64,000 nt of DNA from an uncultured Parasphingopyxis sp. (GCA_905479515.1 CAJQMX010000025.1:66180-130179), one strand, 5' to 3'; shown: positions 28,389 through 38,290, numbered from the stretch's first letter. Numbers and translations are program-made. Notes: a model not told the origin generated them from the sequence alone.

Positions 28389-28819
28389 AACATCTCATTC
28401 TTATCACTGCGAGCGCTTTGGCTCTGACACTTGCTGCCTGCGGCGGAGCTGAAGACAAAGCGCCAGCCACAACCACAGCTGCGGACGCTCCGATGGACAT
28501 GGCATCTGGCGACATGATGGACCACTCGGGACACGATATGGGCGATGGCACGATTGGTCATGGTACAGGCGTCATCAAATCCCTCGGTGGCCAAGGCGAT
28601 TTCCTGACCATTGATCACGGTCCGATAGATGGCATTGGCATGGGTGCCATGACGATGGGCTTTGACATCATGGGCGATGTTGATCTGTCATCTTTCACCG
28701 ACGGCGACCAAGTCGCGTTCATGGTCAAAAAGGGTCGCGACAATTCCTACCGCATCACAGAAATCTGCAATACCGGCACCGATGGCGAAGATTGTCTTGA
28801 CGGCATAATGGATCACTAA
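28385..28819 (+). CDS. cusF: CusF-like lipoprotein
   Basis: The 144-residue protein has a lipobox LTLAACGG (Cys20). A Met/His-rich segment (MDMASGDMMDHSGHDM) precedes an OB-fold domain (GTGVIKSLGG...DHGPIDGIGMGAMTMGF). The Cu(I) site of CusF normally reads W-x-x-M-x-M. Here the Met pair is kept (AMTM) but the Trp position is Met (GMGAM), unlike the CusF-domain protein at 6652. It is fused by overlap to cusA, so it is likely the metallochaperone of this pump. Confidence 0.85.
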   Translation: MKHLILITASALALTLAACGGAEDKAPATTTAADAPMDMASGDMMDHSGHDMGDGTIGHGTGVIKSLGGQGDFLTIDHGPIDGIGMGAMTMGFDIMGDVDLSSFTDGDQVAFMVKKGRDNSYRITEICNTGTDGEDCLDGIMDH

Positions 28820-28841
28820 ACCGAGACAAGGAGAGCGCGAC

Positions 28842-29564
28842 ATGGGCTTGCTCAGATGGTCTCTTCGAATTCACAAATGGGTTGCCCTGATCGTTGGCCT
28901 GCAAATCCTGCTCTGGATTGCTGGCGGGCTCGTCATGAGTGTGATCCCGATTGAACAGGTTCGCGGTGAACACAAGATCGCCGTGCTTGTGCCTCTCTCA
29001 CTGGCACCTAACACGGTCCTACCCCTGTCAGAGGCAACAGACCGCGCTGGCCTTGCAGAACTGAGCGAGGCCACCCTTGGCCAGTTATTGGGCCAACCGG
29101 TCTGGCGGCTGACGGGAGCCGAAGGTCAGCGCTCTGTCGTCAATGCGCAAACAGGCGAACTCGTAACACCCGTCAACACTGATCTGGCTGAACGCCTTGC
29201 AAGAGCCGATTATACGGGATCAGGACAACTGAAAACAATCACGCGCGTGATCGATCCGCCTGCCGAATATGGACGGCCCGGTCCGGTTTGGCGGGTGACG
29301 TTCGATGATGGAGACGCAACGACGCTATATATCGATCCCAGCACGGCGGAAGTGCGTGCACGCCGATCATCGACCTGGCGCTTCTATGACTTCTTCTGGA
29401 AGCTGCACATCATGGATTATGATGATGGCGAGAACTTCAATCATCCCTTGCTCATCACAGCCGCAGGCGCTGCCATATTTGTCGCGATCTCGGGCCTCAT
29501 TCTTTTGATCATTAAAACACGGCGCAGCCTGATCGCATGGCGGCGACGGCGAGAGCCATCATGA
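28842..29564 (+). CDS. PepSY-domain membrane protein
   Basis: This 240-residue protein has an N-terminal helix after LRIHKWVALIVGLQILLWIAGG and a C-terminal helix LLITAAGAAIFVAISGLILL. Between them are two periplasmic PepSY-like segments (YGRPGPVWRVTFDDGDATTLYIDPSTAEV). PepSY-associated membrane proteins often accompany copper and iron handling genes and may act as reductases or binding partners. It stands 22 bases after the CusF-like gene and closes the cus unit. Confidence 0.8.
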   Translation: MGLLRWSLRIHKWVALIVGLQILLWIAGGLVMSVIPIEQVRGEHKIAVLVPLSLAPNTVLPLSEATDRAGLAELSEATLGQLLGQPVWRLTGAEGQRSVVNAQTGELVTPVNTDLAERLARADYTGSGQLKTITRVIDPPAEYGRPGPVWRVTFDDGDATTLYIDPSTAEVRARRSSTWRFYDFFWKLHIMDYDDGENFNHPLLITAAGAAIFVAISGLILLIIKTRRSLIAWRRRREPS

Positions 29565-29813
29565 AGCATCCGCTCGTCCTTGAGGCTGGCATTACTGGTA
29601 TGATATTGCCGAGCCATGTTGCTGGCTCTCATTATCGTTGCCTAAATTGGCCGTGAAGCCCAGCACAGATTGATATTGGGGCGGTCATACTCCCAGAGCA
29701 TGATCTATGTCTGCCTAAAGGAAACCCGACGGGCATTGGCAATGAGCACAGAAACCTTCGCCGCAGTGAACAGCGTGATTTACACATTCCTGAAATTCAT
29801 CTAGATTTTTGTT

Positions 29814-30182
29814 ATGCGTCCATTTTGGATATCCCTGTTTTGCATCATGTTTTCGATGTCAGGATCGCTAATCCCAGCGGCCCATACACTCGCACACGCA
29901 AAAACCGCGGATATTATCGAAGTTGACGGCGTCGACGCACAACATCACGAACATGACGCCACTAAAGACGGTCATCACGACAGTGATGCTAAAGACCATC
30001 ACAAGCACACCGATCATGCAGACCATGCAGATCACGGCGCTGAATTACACTTCACAGCAATTGGGATCGCTCAAGCTCATACTGATTTGCTTCGCGCTGA
30101 GAGTTCGGCCAATCTCCTGTATCGGGATATACAGTATCCTGCACCCGCGCTACCGCCGGACCCGGACCCTGATAGAATCTGA
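29814..30182 (+). CDS. small exported His-rich protein
   Basis: This 122-residue protein has a signal peptide (MRPFWISLFCIMFSMSG to AHTLAHA). A segment rich in His and Asp follows (QHHEHDATKDGHH, DHHKHTDHADHADH), and the tail is Pro-rich. It is probably a periplasmic metal buffer, as Zn, Ni or Cu binding is typical of such runs. No family was recognised. About 250 bases lie between it and the PepSY gene. They contain only a 31-codon frame overlapping the PepSY stop and no clear promoter, so its regulation is unknown. Confidence 0.6.
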   Translation: MRPFWISLFCIMFSMSGSLIPAAHTLAHAKTADIIEVDGVDAQHHEHDATKDGHHDSDAKDHHKHTDHADHADHGAELHFTAIGIAQAHTDLLRAESSANLLYRDIQYPAPALPPDPDPDRI

Positions 30183-30250
30183 CTTAGAGCTTCGCTGGCT
30201 CGCCGAAAGGCTTGGCAGCTTATTGTTCTATGTCTGGAGTTTCAGGTCAC

Positions 30251-30454
30251 ATGTCTTCAAAATTGTTCGGTCTCGCGCTTGCGATGACCATGTCTGTTGC
30301 CAACGCGCAGGCAGAAACCAATCCATGCGCCGCGCCGCCCGAGAGCAAAGGCGCATATGGCAAAGCTCACGGATTTCAGGATTCTGAATGGTCGCTAACG
30401 GCAAGCTATTTCGTCGAATCTCACAAGCACCCGGCTAGTCGAGTAGCTCAATGA
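30251..30454 (+). CDS. short exported protein, unknown or truncated
   Basis: A 67-residue frame from ATG 30251 (earlier ATGs at 30212 and 30230 are possible) has a signal-peptide-like start (SSKLFGLALAMTMSVANAQA) and a mature part of ~48 residues ending ESHKHPASRVAQ. Its stop overlaps the ATG of the DUF3147 gene (ATGA), which argues that it is translated. It may be the leftover of a longer periplasmic or outer-membrane protein. Confidence 0.4.
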   Translation: MSSKLFGLALAMTMSVANAQAETNPCAAPPESKGAYGKAHGFQDSEWSLTASYFVESHKHPASRVAQ

Positions 30455-30816
30455 ACTATTTTATTCTCAAAGCTGCTTTGTCGGGCGTGCTGATTGCCAT
30501 CATCTCCGAGGTTGCCAAGCGGTATCCTAGTTTTGGCGGGCTTATCGCGTCACTTCCGTTAATCTCGCTTTTAGCCATCATCTGGCTCTGGCGCGACACG
30601 GGAGGCGATGTCTCTCAAGTCGCGGCGCATGCGAGGGCCACACTCTGGTATGTTGTGCCGAGCTTGCCCTTCTTTCTGATTTTGCCCTCCCTTATGGAGC
30701 ACAATGTCAGTTTCTGGCTCTCGCTTTTCATCGCAAGTCTCATCACCATCTGCCTCTACCTGACTGCAATCTGGCTTGCCGGACGGTTCGGCATCACTTT
30801 CGAACAAGGACAATAA
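30451..30816 (+). CDS. DUF3147 family membrane protein
   Basis: This 121-residue protein has four membrane helices. The block ISEVAKRYPSFGGLIASLPL is typical of DUF3147 proteins, which are small inner-membrane proteins of unknown function. It starts within the stop of the preceding small gene and is followed by a HupE/UreJ-like gene. The cluster 29814-32257 (His-rich protein, DUF3147, HupE/UreJ, anchor protein) recurs in metal islands as I recall; that recollection was not checked. Confidence 0.8.
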   Translation: MNYFILKAALSGVLIAIISEVAKRYPSFGGLIASLPLISLLAIIWLWRDTGGDVSQVAAHARATLWYVVPSLPFFLILPSLMEHNVSFWLSLFIASLITICLYLTAIWLAGRFGITFEQGQ

Positions 30817-30870
30817 TCATGTCATTATTTTTCTGCGCTTGGACAGCTTCAATAATGAGGAGGCTGATTG

Positions 30871-31599
30871 ATGCGTAATCCCCTATCGGCTCAAGCCAGA
30901 AGCAATGTGGGCGCCCGACCTCTCATCATCGCAATTTTATTGTTGATGAGCTTTCTCGCCTTTTCCGGCGAAGCATGGGCTCACGCCGTAGCGGAGGGTG
31001 ACAAGGGCTATATCCAGGAGATAACCGGTATAAATCTTATCTCATTCCTATATCTCGGTGCCAAGCATATGGTCACTGGATACGACCACATCCTGTTCCT
31101 GCTCGGTGTCATATTTTTTCTCTACAAGATGAAAGACATTGGCATCTATGTCAGCCTGTTTGCCATCGGCCATTCAACGACCATGCTGGCTGGCGTCTAT
31201 TTCAACTTCGGTATCAATAGCTATCTGATTGACGCCATCATTGGTCTGTCGATTGTCTATAAAGCGCTCGATAATATGGGGGCCTACCAACGCTGGTTCG
31301 GCGTTCAGCCAAACACTAAGGCTGCGACATTGATCTTTGGCTTCTGCCATGGGTTTGGTCTGTCTTCTAAAATTCTCGATTATGAGATTTCACCAGATGG
31401 GCTGTTGCCCAATCTACTCGCCTTCAATGTCGGCGTTGAAGTCGGACAATTGCTCGCGCTTGGCGCAATCCTGATTGTCATGGGTTTCTGGCGCAGGACC
31501 CCGAGCTTTCTTAAACACGCATACACTGCAAACATGGTGATGATGGCGGCAGGCTTCCTGCTGGTCGGCTATCAACTCACCGGCTATTTCATCTCCTAG
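30871..31599 (+). CDS. HupE/UreJ family membrane protein
   Basis: The 242-residue protein starts at ATG 30871 after GAGGAGG. A signal peptide ends at EAWAHA, and six helices follow. The family hallmark is GAKHMVTGYDHILFLLGV with conserved His and Asp; a second His motif lies in FGFCHGFGLSSKI. HupE/UreJ proteins are associated with nickel uptake for hydrogenase and urease. In metal islands the longer HupE-like forms may move other ions. The following gene is 13 bases away. Confidence 0.85.
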   Translation: MRNPLSAQARSNVGARPLIIAILLLMSFLAFSGEAWAHAVAEGDKGYIQEITGINLISFLYLGAKHMVTGYDHILFLLGVIFFLYKMKDIGIYVSLFAIGHSTTMLAGVYFNFGINSYLIDAIIGLSIVYKALDNMGAYQRWFGVQPNTKAATLIFGFCHGFGLSSKILDYEISPDGLLPNLLAFNVGVEVGQLLALGAILIVMGFWRRTPSFLKHAYTANMVMMAAGFLLVGYQLTGYFIS

Positions 31600-31612
31600 G
31601 AGGACATCAGAT

Positions 31613-32257
31613 ATGTACAATACAGACATGCCCACACGCGCTGAACTCCCAACGACAGGTCAGCTGCTTCGCTCGACGGCAATTGCCATTGCAGCCGCTG
31701 CCGCTTTGCTCGTAACGGTCGTCTTGCCCGCTGAATATGCCATCGATCCGACAGGTATTGGCAAAGTTCTCGGGTTGACGGAGATGGGAGAAATCAAACA
31801 GCAGCTGGCCGAAGAAGCGGCGATGGATGCAGCGGCAACAACCGAACCTGAAGCATTATCGGCCACGCCCATAGCTCCGGTGGTCAGCAAGGTCGATGAG
31901 CAAGCCGCGCCCGCGCCTGCTCCCGTCGCAGAACAACCTATCTGGACCGACACTGTGACCCTCACGCTTGCGCCCGGCGAAGCGGCCGAAGTGAAACTTG
32001 TCATGAAGGCTGGAGACACCGCCACATATGCATGGCGCGTCGATAACGGACACCTTAACTCAGATCTTCATGGCGATGGCACACGAGGCCAGTCAACAAG
32101 CTATCGCAAGGGCCGCGCCGAGACGGAAGATACTGGCGACTTTACAGCTGCCTTCGATGGGTCACACGGATGGTTTTGGCGCAATCGTAGTGACGTTTCT
32201 GTGGAACTCACGCTCGATACGAAAGGCGCATATAGCGAGGTCAAACGTGTCCTCTAG
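31613..32257 (+). CDS. transmembrane anchor protein
   Basis: This 214-residue protein has one N-terminal membrane helix (TAIAIAAAAALLVTVVLPAEY, residues ~23-43). A Pro/Ala/Glu-rich spacer follows, and then a beta-rich periplasmic domain (IWTDTVTLTLAPGEAAEVKLVM; FDGSHGWFWRN). Proteins annotated as 'transmembrane anchor protein' have this layout and often follow HupE/UreJ genes. Its function is unknown. Its final bases overlap the IS630 fragment by four bases, so the insertion lies directly behind it. Confidence 0.7.
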   Translation: MYNTDMPTRAELPTTGQLLRSTAIAIAAAAALLVTVVLPAEYAIDPTGIGKVLGLTEMGEIKQQLAEEAAMDAAATTEPEALSATPIAPVVSKVDEQAAPAPAPVAEQPIWTDTVTLTLAPGEAAEVKLVMKAGDTATYAWRVDNGHLNSDLHGDGTRGQSTSYRKGRAETEDTGDFTAAFDGSHGWFWRNRSDVSVELTLDTKGAYSEVKRVL

Positions 32258-32691
32258 GCTTTAGCTGACAAAGCAATCGTTCCGCTCCGCATCCTATCTA
32301 TGCTCGCAATGTCCCGCTTCCCACACGGCTTCCCTTGCCAGCATGGATTTTTATATGTGAACCCAGATCGACGCAGGAGTTTCGACAGATCGCTTTGGCT
32401 CGACAGGGCGCCGTGGTCCTCTTTCAGGCGACGGGACATTTCAGCAAGCATCAGTCCCGGCTCGGCCTCGATCCAGCCGACCAGAGACTCAAGGTGACGT
32501 GACTGGCTGTCATGGCGAAACCGGCATCGCTGGTGCACATCGATCCGTCCCGTCGCTCGATAGTGCTGCATCAAGATGTTGACGAAACTCGGGCTGCCAT
32601 CAAACATCCGCGTCGCTTTCCGGCGCAAATGTTCTGTCTCGACAAAGCGAACAATGCGGCGGCGTAAATCGGCAGAATATGTCTTCTGCAT
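32254..32691 (-). pseudogene. IS630-type transposase, N-terminal fragment
   Basis: The 145 codons start MQKTYSADLRRRIVRFVE, an N-terminal HTH region of IS630-type transposases, and continue through GFTYKNPCWQGKPCG. Then the frame ends with no DDE catalytic part. The element is truncated exactly at the end of the anchor-protein gene, which suggests a deletion or one-ended insertion there. The catalytic half is absent from the window. Confidence 0.75.
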
Positions 32692-33048
32692 GGACGCTCT
32701 CCATCTAAAAGAGGAAAATCACAGGTCGACCAATCCGGGAATCCCCAATGCGATTATGTTCGATCGAGTGATACTTCAGCTCGCCAAGTTGTCTTGCTGA
32801 GCCGGACGCCGTTTTTCTGGCAAGTTACTGAATAGAATAATCGAACCGCTTCTTTGTTCAGATGCCCATGCCGTCGATACCGACCGTATTGCATTGAGTG
32901 CGGATTAAAGTCGCGGGTATCGCTTCGCTCCACCCGCCCTACGCCCGACAGGGCGCTATTGCCATAGCGGGGGTGCGCTCGGAACTTGATATCGAAATTC
33001 AGCCCGCCAAGGAAACAGCGAACGCCCAAGCAAGAATGGAGACGACCT
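32692..33048. other. intergenic stretch with a repeat-like inset
   Basis: No gene is supported. Around 32910-32960 the sequence GGGTATCGCTTCGCTCCACC, followed by CGCCCTACG, matches a motif seen widely as dispersed intergenic repeats in proteobacteria (from memory). The minus-strand frame covering this stretch is judged spurious. Confidence 0.35.
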
Positions 33049-35097
33049 TCAAGTGTCTGCTCCTTGAGACTGAATCGACGGTCTATAGTCGGCGCTTGCA
33101 TCGTTGAATGCCAGAAGACGAAGCGCATTGAAGACGACGATAAGGGTGGACCCCTCGTGAATAAGTACAGCCGGACCTATTCCGAGCCCGAACAGCGTCG
33201 CCGGAATTAGAAGCGCGACGATTCCAAAACTTGCCCAGAGATTTTGCCGGATAATACGGCTGGTCGCGCGGCTGAGGCCAACGGCAAAAGGCAGTGTTTC
33301 AAGGTCATCGGCCATTAAAGCGATGTCGGCAGTTTCGAGCGCTACATCAGATCCCGCAGCGCCCATGGCGATCCCGACCGTCGCATTGGCCATGGCGGGC
33401 GCGTCATTAACACCGTCGCCGATCATGGCAACCCCTTGGCCCTCCTTCAACGACTTGATCTTAGTGACCTTGTCCTCCGGCATCAGATCACCAAAGGCTT
33501 CATCAAGACCTACCTCGCGCGCTACCGCATCCGCGACATTCTGATTATCCCCAGAGATCATTATCATACGGGTGACGCCAATCTCGCGCAGGCGTGCGAT
33601 TACGCGCTTTGCGGCCTCGCGCGGGGTGTCCATCAAGCCAATTGCGCCCAGATAAGCATTGCCGTGGCGAACAATCATTGTCGTGCGGCCATTGGCTGAT
33701 AGCGAATTTACAATCGCAGCCAACTCATCTGGCACAGGCTCGCCGTCCACCTCATCGAACAAAGCGGATTTACCGATATGCACAATCTGGCCGTCATAGA
33801 GCGCAGACACACCGCGCCCGGTAATACTGGCAAAATCTGAGGCACCGCCGGGAACTGTCCCAAGGCGTGTTCTGGCGTCGCGCACAACGGCTTCAGCCAA
33901 AGGATGATCACTCAGTGTTTCGACTGCGGCGCTAACGCTTAGCAATATCGTTTCATCGACATCGCCATAAGGGACAATATCGACCAGTCGCGGTTCGCCT
34001 TCCGTCAATGTTCCAGTTTTATCAAAGGCGATCGCGTCAAGACGGCCAAGGAATTCCAGCGGCGCGCCGCCCTTGATCAACACACCGCCGCGTGCTGCGC
34101 GGGCGACGCCAGACAGAATTGCACTCGGTGTTGCGATGGCAAGCGCGCATGGGCTGGCGGCCACAAGCACCGCCATAGCCCGGTAAAAACTCTCAGAAGC
34201 GGTTTCGTCCAGAACCAGAAAGGCAAGCGACGTCACAACCGCCAATACAATAACGCAGGGCACAAATATGCGTTCAAACTTTTGGGTAAAACTCTGCGTT
34301 GGGGATTGCCGTGTCTCAGCTTCACTGACCATGGTGACAACACGCGCCAGCGTCGTCTCGCCCGACAGTTTCGTCACTATAATATCCAGACTGCCTGACC
34401 CATTGATTGATCCGGCGAACACACGGCTTTCGGGCTTGAGCGCATCTGGATTATCGGCCGCTTTGGCGCGGTCAGATACAGGCCGTTTGTCCACGGGAGC
34501 GCTTTCGCCGGTAATCGGAGCTTGGTTGACCGCGCTTTGCCCGCTGACCACAAAGCCATCCGCTGGCAGGCGCTCATTGGAGCGCACAATCACGACATCC
34601 CCAACGACCAACTCGTCAATCGGGATGGTTTCTGTCGTCTCGCCGCGCCGCACAAGCGCTTCATCTGGGGCAAGATCAGCGAGAGCCGAGATCGCATTGC
34701 GCGCCCGCGCCATGGCGTAGTTTTCGAGGGCGTGGCCAATGGCAAAGAGGAAAAGAAGAAACGCGCCTTCTGCCCATTCGCCAAGAATGGCAGCCCCAGT
34801 GGCAGCGACCAACATCAGGAAGTCAATCTGGAACTGGCCTTTCAGCAATTTGCCAAGCGCTTCGCGCAAGGCAAGATATCCACCAAAGAAAAAGGCGGCG
34901 AGCAGAAAGCCAAAGCCAGCCGTGTCTGACAGAACGCTGAGCTTGGGGCCAAGCCAGCCTGTCAGCAGGCATACCCCTGCCAATCCGGCAAAAATGATTT
35001 CGGCGCGGGGACCAAATAATCGGCTAATAACATCGCCATGATTATGACCATGACCGCCGTCATCATGGTCATGGTCTGTGTGGTTAGGGGTCTCCAT
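33049..35097 (-). CDS. P1B-4-type heavy-metal ATPase (Co/Zn/Cd group)
   Basis: The 682-residue protein starts at ATG 35097 after GGAGAAG. The N-terminus is His/Asp-rich (HTDHDHDDGGHGHNHG), with no CxxC domain. Helix 4 carries SPC (315-317) rather than CPC, followed by DKTGTLT (359-365), GDGVNDAP and, in the last helices, HEGSTLIVVFNALRLL. SPC with HEG(S/G)T defines the P1B-4 group, which exports Co, Zn, Cd or Fe(II) from the cytoplasm. It is the last gene of the operon starting at 41403 and lies 56 bases after czcA. Confidence 0.92.
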   Translation of the reverse strand: METPNHTDHDHDDGGHGHNHGDVISRLFGPRAEIIFAGLAGVCLLTGWLGPKLSVLSDTAGFGFLLAAFFFGGYLALREALGKLLKGQFQIDFLMLVAATGAAILGEWAEGAFLLFLFAIGHALENYAMARARNAISALADLAPDEALVRRGETTETIPIDELVVGDVVIVRSNERLPADGFVVSGQSAVNQAPITGESAPVDKRPVSDRAKAADNPDALKPESRVFAGSINGSGSLDIIVTKLSGETTLARVVTMVSEAETRQSPTQSFTQKFERIFVPCVIVLAVVTSLAFLVLDETASESFYRAMAVLVAASPCALAIATPSAILSGVARAARGGVLIKGGAPLEFLGRLDAIAFDKTGTLTEGEPRLVDIVPYGDVDETILLSVSAAVETLSDHPLAEAVVRDARTRLGTVPGGASDFASITGRGVSALYDGQIVHIGKSALFDEVDGEPVPDELAAIVNSLSANGRTTMIVRHGNAYLGAIGLMDTPREAAKRVIARLREIGVTRMIMISGDNQNVADAVAREVGLDEAFGDLMPEDKVTKIKSLKEGQGVAMIGDGVNDAPAMANATVGIAMGAAGSDVALETADIALMADDLETLPFAVGLSRATSRIIRQNLWASFGIVALLIPATLFGLGIGPAVLIHEGSTLIVVFNALRLLAFNDASADYRPSIQSQGADT

Positions 35098-35153
35098 AAG
35101 TCTTCTCCAAAAATAGTGTGTCTTGGCAGCGTTAGCCGCCAAGGCCATGTGAG

Positions 35154-38100
35154 TTATTCAGCCGGAACAGCCTCGGGGCTGTGCGGCGTTTCAAGCAGGG
35201 AATGATGGGTGTCTGGCTTTGGCGCGAACCAGCGATGCAAGGCAGGCATCACCAGCAGAGTCAGGAGCGTTGATGAAACAAGCCCGCCTGTCACAACCGT
35301 TGCCAAAGGCCGCTGTACTTCTGCGCCAACCCCGGTGGCAAACAGCAAGGGCGCAAGGCCCAAAGCGGTCGTCATCGCTGTCATCAAAACGGGGCGCGCC
35401 CTGAGACCCGCCGCTTCAATGGCCAGAGCATCCCGGTCGCGCCCGGCGCGGGCAAAGTCGTCCATGAAGCTGACCAGCACCATGCCGTTGCCAAGCGCGA
35501 TGCCGAACAAGGCAATAAAGCCAACCGTGGCAGGCACAGAGACTGGCAGTCCGGTGAGCCAAAGCGCCAAAGCGCCGCCTGTTAGAGCCAGCGGAATATT
35601 TAGTAGGATTAGGATCGCTGATTTTAATCGGCCAAAGGTGAGAAGCAGGATTAGAAGGACGATTCCCAGCGTGATTGGAATCACGACTGCGAAACGCGCA
35701 TTGGCCTGTTGCTGCAATTCAAACTGACCGCCCCAGACCACGCGATAGCCTGCGGGCAAATCAAGATTGGCGTCCGTCAGGGCTTGCGCTTCTGTCACAA
35801 ACGAGCCGATGTCGCGGCCCCGCACATTCGACTGCACAGTTATAAAGCGCTCGCCATCCTCGCGGGTAATCTGGCGTGGTCCAATAACGGTTTCGATACT
35901 AGCGACACTTTCCAAGGGCACTTGCGCACCCGTTGGCGACTTCAAGATGATGCGGCGGATGGCTTCCGGTGTATCGCGGCTATCTTCATCAAATCGCACC
36001 ACAATCGGAAACTGGCGCACGCCTTCAAACAAGGCGCCCGCTTCCGCGCCGCCAACCGAAGCCCGCAACGCATCAAGCGCATCTTCAACATCGAGACCAT
36101 AACGCCCGAGGGCCGCGCGATCGACACGCACCACGAGCTGCGGCGCGCCTGTGATCTGGTCGGCCTGCACTTCAGCAGCGCCGTCCACTTGCTGCAAAAT
36201 AGCTTGCAAGTCCTGTGATTTGTCTAGCAGCACGTCGCTGTCCGGGCCAAATATTTTGACCGCCAGTTCAGCGCGCGTACCAGTTAAGAGTTCGTCCACG
36301 GACATCGCAATGGGCTGTCCGATATTGACGACAATGCCTGGGACGCCTTCAAGGTTTTCTGAAATCGCTGTTCGCAAATCCTCCGGGGTAAAGCCTTCGC
36401 GCCATTCAGCCCTGGGTTTGAGTTCCACAAAGGCTTCCGCGCTATTGGTTGGGTCCGCATGGGCGCCGACTTCGCCGCGCCCGATACGGGTTACGATGGA
36501 TTTTATTTCAGGGAATGTGGTTAGCAGCCGCTTTTCAACGCGCGTGGTAGTGTCCGCCGCCTCAGTTAGAGAGATTGACGGTGCCATAGTCACGCGCAGC
36601 AAAATATCGCCCTCTTCCAGCGACGGGGTAAATTCAGACCCGAGCCGTGATCCTGCAAGCCCGCCTGCGAGCAGAAGGACAGCGGCCAAAGCAATTGCGG
36701 CCAGCCGCTGCCTCACAAAAAAACCTGCGGCGAGGCTCACCATGCGCGCAATCCATCCGGGGCGATGTTCCCCTTGTTTTTGACTGCGGCGCATGACCCC
36801 GTTCGCGAGCGACGGGGCAATCAGCGCTGCGTAGAAAAGCGACCCTGTCATCGCCAGGGCAGCGGACGCCGCCAGTGGCCGGAAGGTTTTGCCCTCCACG
36901 CCTTGGAGTGAGAACAGCGGCAGGAAGACCACGATCACCACGGCAACAGCTGCAATGAGCGGCGCAATCACCTCAGCAGTGGACCGGGCCACGATATTGC
37001 GTTGATCTTCAGAGGGCTCACTTGTGCGAAAACCTCTGTCCACATTTTCAGCAATGACAATGGCCCCATCCACCATCATTCCGATGGCAATTGCCACCCC
37101 GCCTAGTGACATGAGGTTAGCACTGATACCGAGCCAATTCATCGCAATGAAAGCAAAACCGACCGAAAATGGAATCGACAGGACAACAACAAGACTGGGA
37201 CGCCAGCCGCCTAAGAAGATGAAGACAACAAATGCCACAAGCAATGCGCCTTGCCATAGCGCGGTTGTTACAGTCGCGGCGGCCTTATTGACCAGCGTGC
37301 CCTGATCATAATAAGGCACGGCCGTGACCCCGTCTGGCAGGTTTTGATTGATAGCGTCAAAGCGTGTCTGAACGCGGGCAATAACGTCGGACGTATTGGT
37401 GCCATAGAGTTTGAGCACCAAGCCCGCAACGACTTCGCCTTCACCATTTGCCGTGGCAAGGCCTTGGCGCACACCGCCACCTATGACAATGTCGCCAAGA
37501 TCGCGAACGCGCACCGGGCGTCCATCATCAACATTCACAACAATCTCTGCGAGATCCTCAACCGAGCGGGCGAGACCGACGCCGCGCACCGTATATTGCT
37601 CAGAGCCGATTTCGAGGAATTGCGCGCCTTCGGTTTTGTTACCGCGCTCCAGCGCGGTCATGACATCGCCGATCTGGATGTCGTAAGCGAGCAGCGCATC
37701 AGGATCGAGCTGGACCTGATACTGTTTTTCATAACCACCAAGTGACAACACTTCAGTAACACCCGGCACGGTCTGGAGCTGGTATTTGACAATCCAGTCC
37801 TGGATTTCTCGCATCTCCACAAGGTCGCGCGTTCCCGAAGCATCTTCGAGACGGAAGTAGAGAATAATTCCTAGACCTGTTGAGATTGGTCCCATTTGCG
37901 GGTCACCAAAACCGTCAGGGATATTGCCGCGCGCTTCCGCGAGGCGTTCGCCTACGACCTGCCGCGCGAAATACACATCAGTGCCGTCTTCAAAATAGAT
38001 ATTGACCACGGATAGCCCAAAGTTTGAGACCGAGCGCATGTGATCCAGCTTTGGCAGTCCGGACATAGCAGTTTCAATGGGATAGGTGACATAGCGCTCG

Positions 38101-38279
38101 ACCTCTTCGGGCGCGAGCCCTTCTGTTTCAGTAAACACCTGAACCAGTGATGGGGTGACATCTGGAAAGGCGTCAACGGGCAAAGCCCGAAAGGCAAATA
38201 GTCCGCCAATCGTCATGGCGAGCGCCGCGATAGCAGCTAGAAGCCGCCCTCCGGCGATACGGTGCATAAAGTTAAACAT
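35154..38279 (-). CDS. czcA: CzcA-type RND heavy-metal efflux pump
   Basis: This 1041-residue RND pump has a typical N-terminus (VDAFPDVTPSLVQV) and two periplasmic domains. Its helix 4 motif GMMVDGAIVIAEN lacks both the DFG of classical Co/Zn pumps and the GAMVDA of the Cu/Ag pump at 25161. The substrate is therefore probably a divalent ion, but the exact one is open (Cd/Zn, Ni or Co). The adaptor gene is 11 bases upstream. It works with CzcB and CzcC to export metal across both membranes. Confidence 0.88.
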   Translation of the reverse strand: MFNFMHRIAGGRLLAAIAALAMTIGGLFAFRALPVDAFPDVTPSLVQVFTETEGLAPEEVERYVTYPIETAMSGLPKLDHMRSVSNFGLSVVNIYFEDGTDVYFARQVVGERLAEARGNIPDGFGDPQMGPISTGLGIILYFRLEDASGTRDLVEMREIQDWIVKYQLQTVPGVTEVLSLGGYEKQYQVQLDPDALLAYDIQIGDVMTALERGNKTEGAQFLEIGSEQYTVRGVGLARSVEDLAEIVVNVDDGRPVRVRDLGDIVIGGGVRQGLATANGEGEVVAGLVLKLYGTNTSDVIARVQTRFDAINQNLPDGVTAVPYYDQGTLVNKAAATVTTALWQGALLVAFVVFIFLGGWRPSLVVVLSIPFSVGFAFIAMNWLGISANLMSLGGVAIAIGMMVDGAIVIAENVDRGFRTSEPSEDQRNIVARSTAEVIAPLIAAVAVVIVVFLPLFSLQGVEGKTFRPLAASAALAMTGSLFYAALIAPSLANGVMRRSQKQGEHRPGWIARMVSLAAGFFVRQRLAAIALAAVLLLAGGLAGSRLGSEFTPSLEEGDILLRVTMAPSISLTEAADTTTRVEKRLLTTFPEIKSIVTRIGRGEVGAHADPTNSAEAFVELKPRAEWREGFTPEDLRTAISENLEGVPGIVVNIGQPIAMSVDELLTGTRAELAVKIFGPDSDVLLDKSQDLQAILQQVDGAAEVQADQITGAPQLVVRVDRAALGRYGLDVEDALDALRASVGGAEAGALFEGVRQFPIVVRFDEDSRDTPEAIRRIILKSPTGAQVPLESVASIETVIGPRQITREDGERFITVQSNVRGRDIGSFVTEAQALTDANLDLPAGYRVVWGGQFELQQQANARFAVVIPITLGIVLLILLLTFGRLKSAILILLNIPLALTGGALALWLTGLPVSVPATVGFIALFGIALGNGMVLVSFMDDFARAGRDRDALAIEAAGLRARPVLMTAMTTALGLAPLLFATGVGAEVQRPLATVVTGGLVSSTLLTLLVMPALHRWFAPKPDTHHSLLETPHSPEAVPAE

Positions 38280-38290
38280 ATCAAATTATC

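Noticed and set aside
32754..33128. 124-codon minus-strand frame after the P1B-4 ATPase gene
   Set aside because: Overlaps the ATPase 3' end and a dispersed-repeat-like sequence; no coding features.
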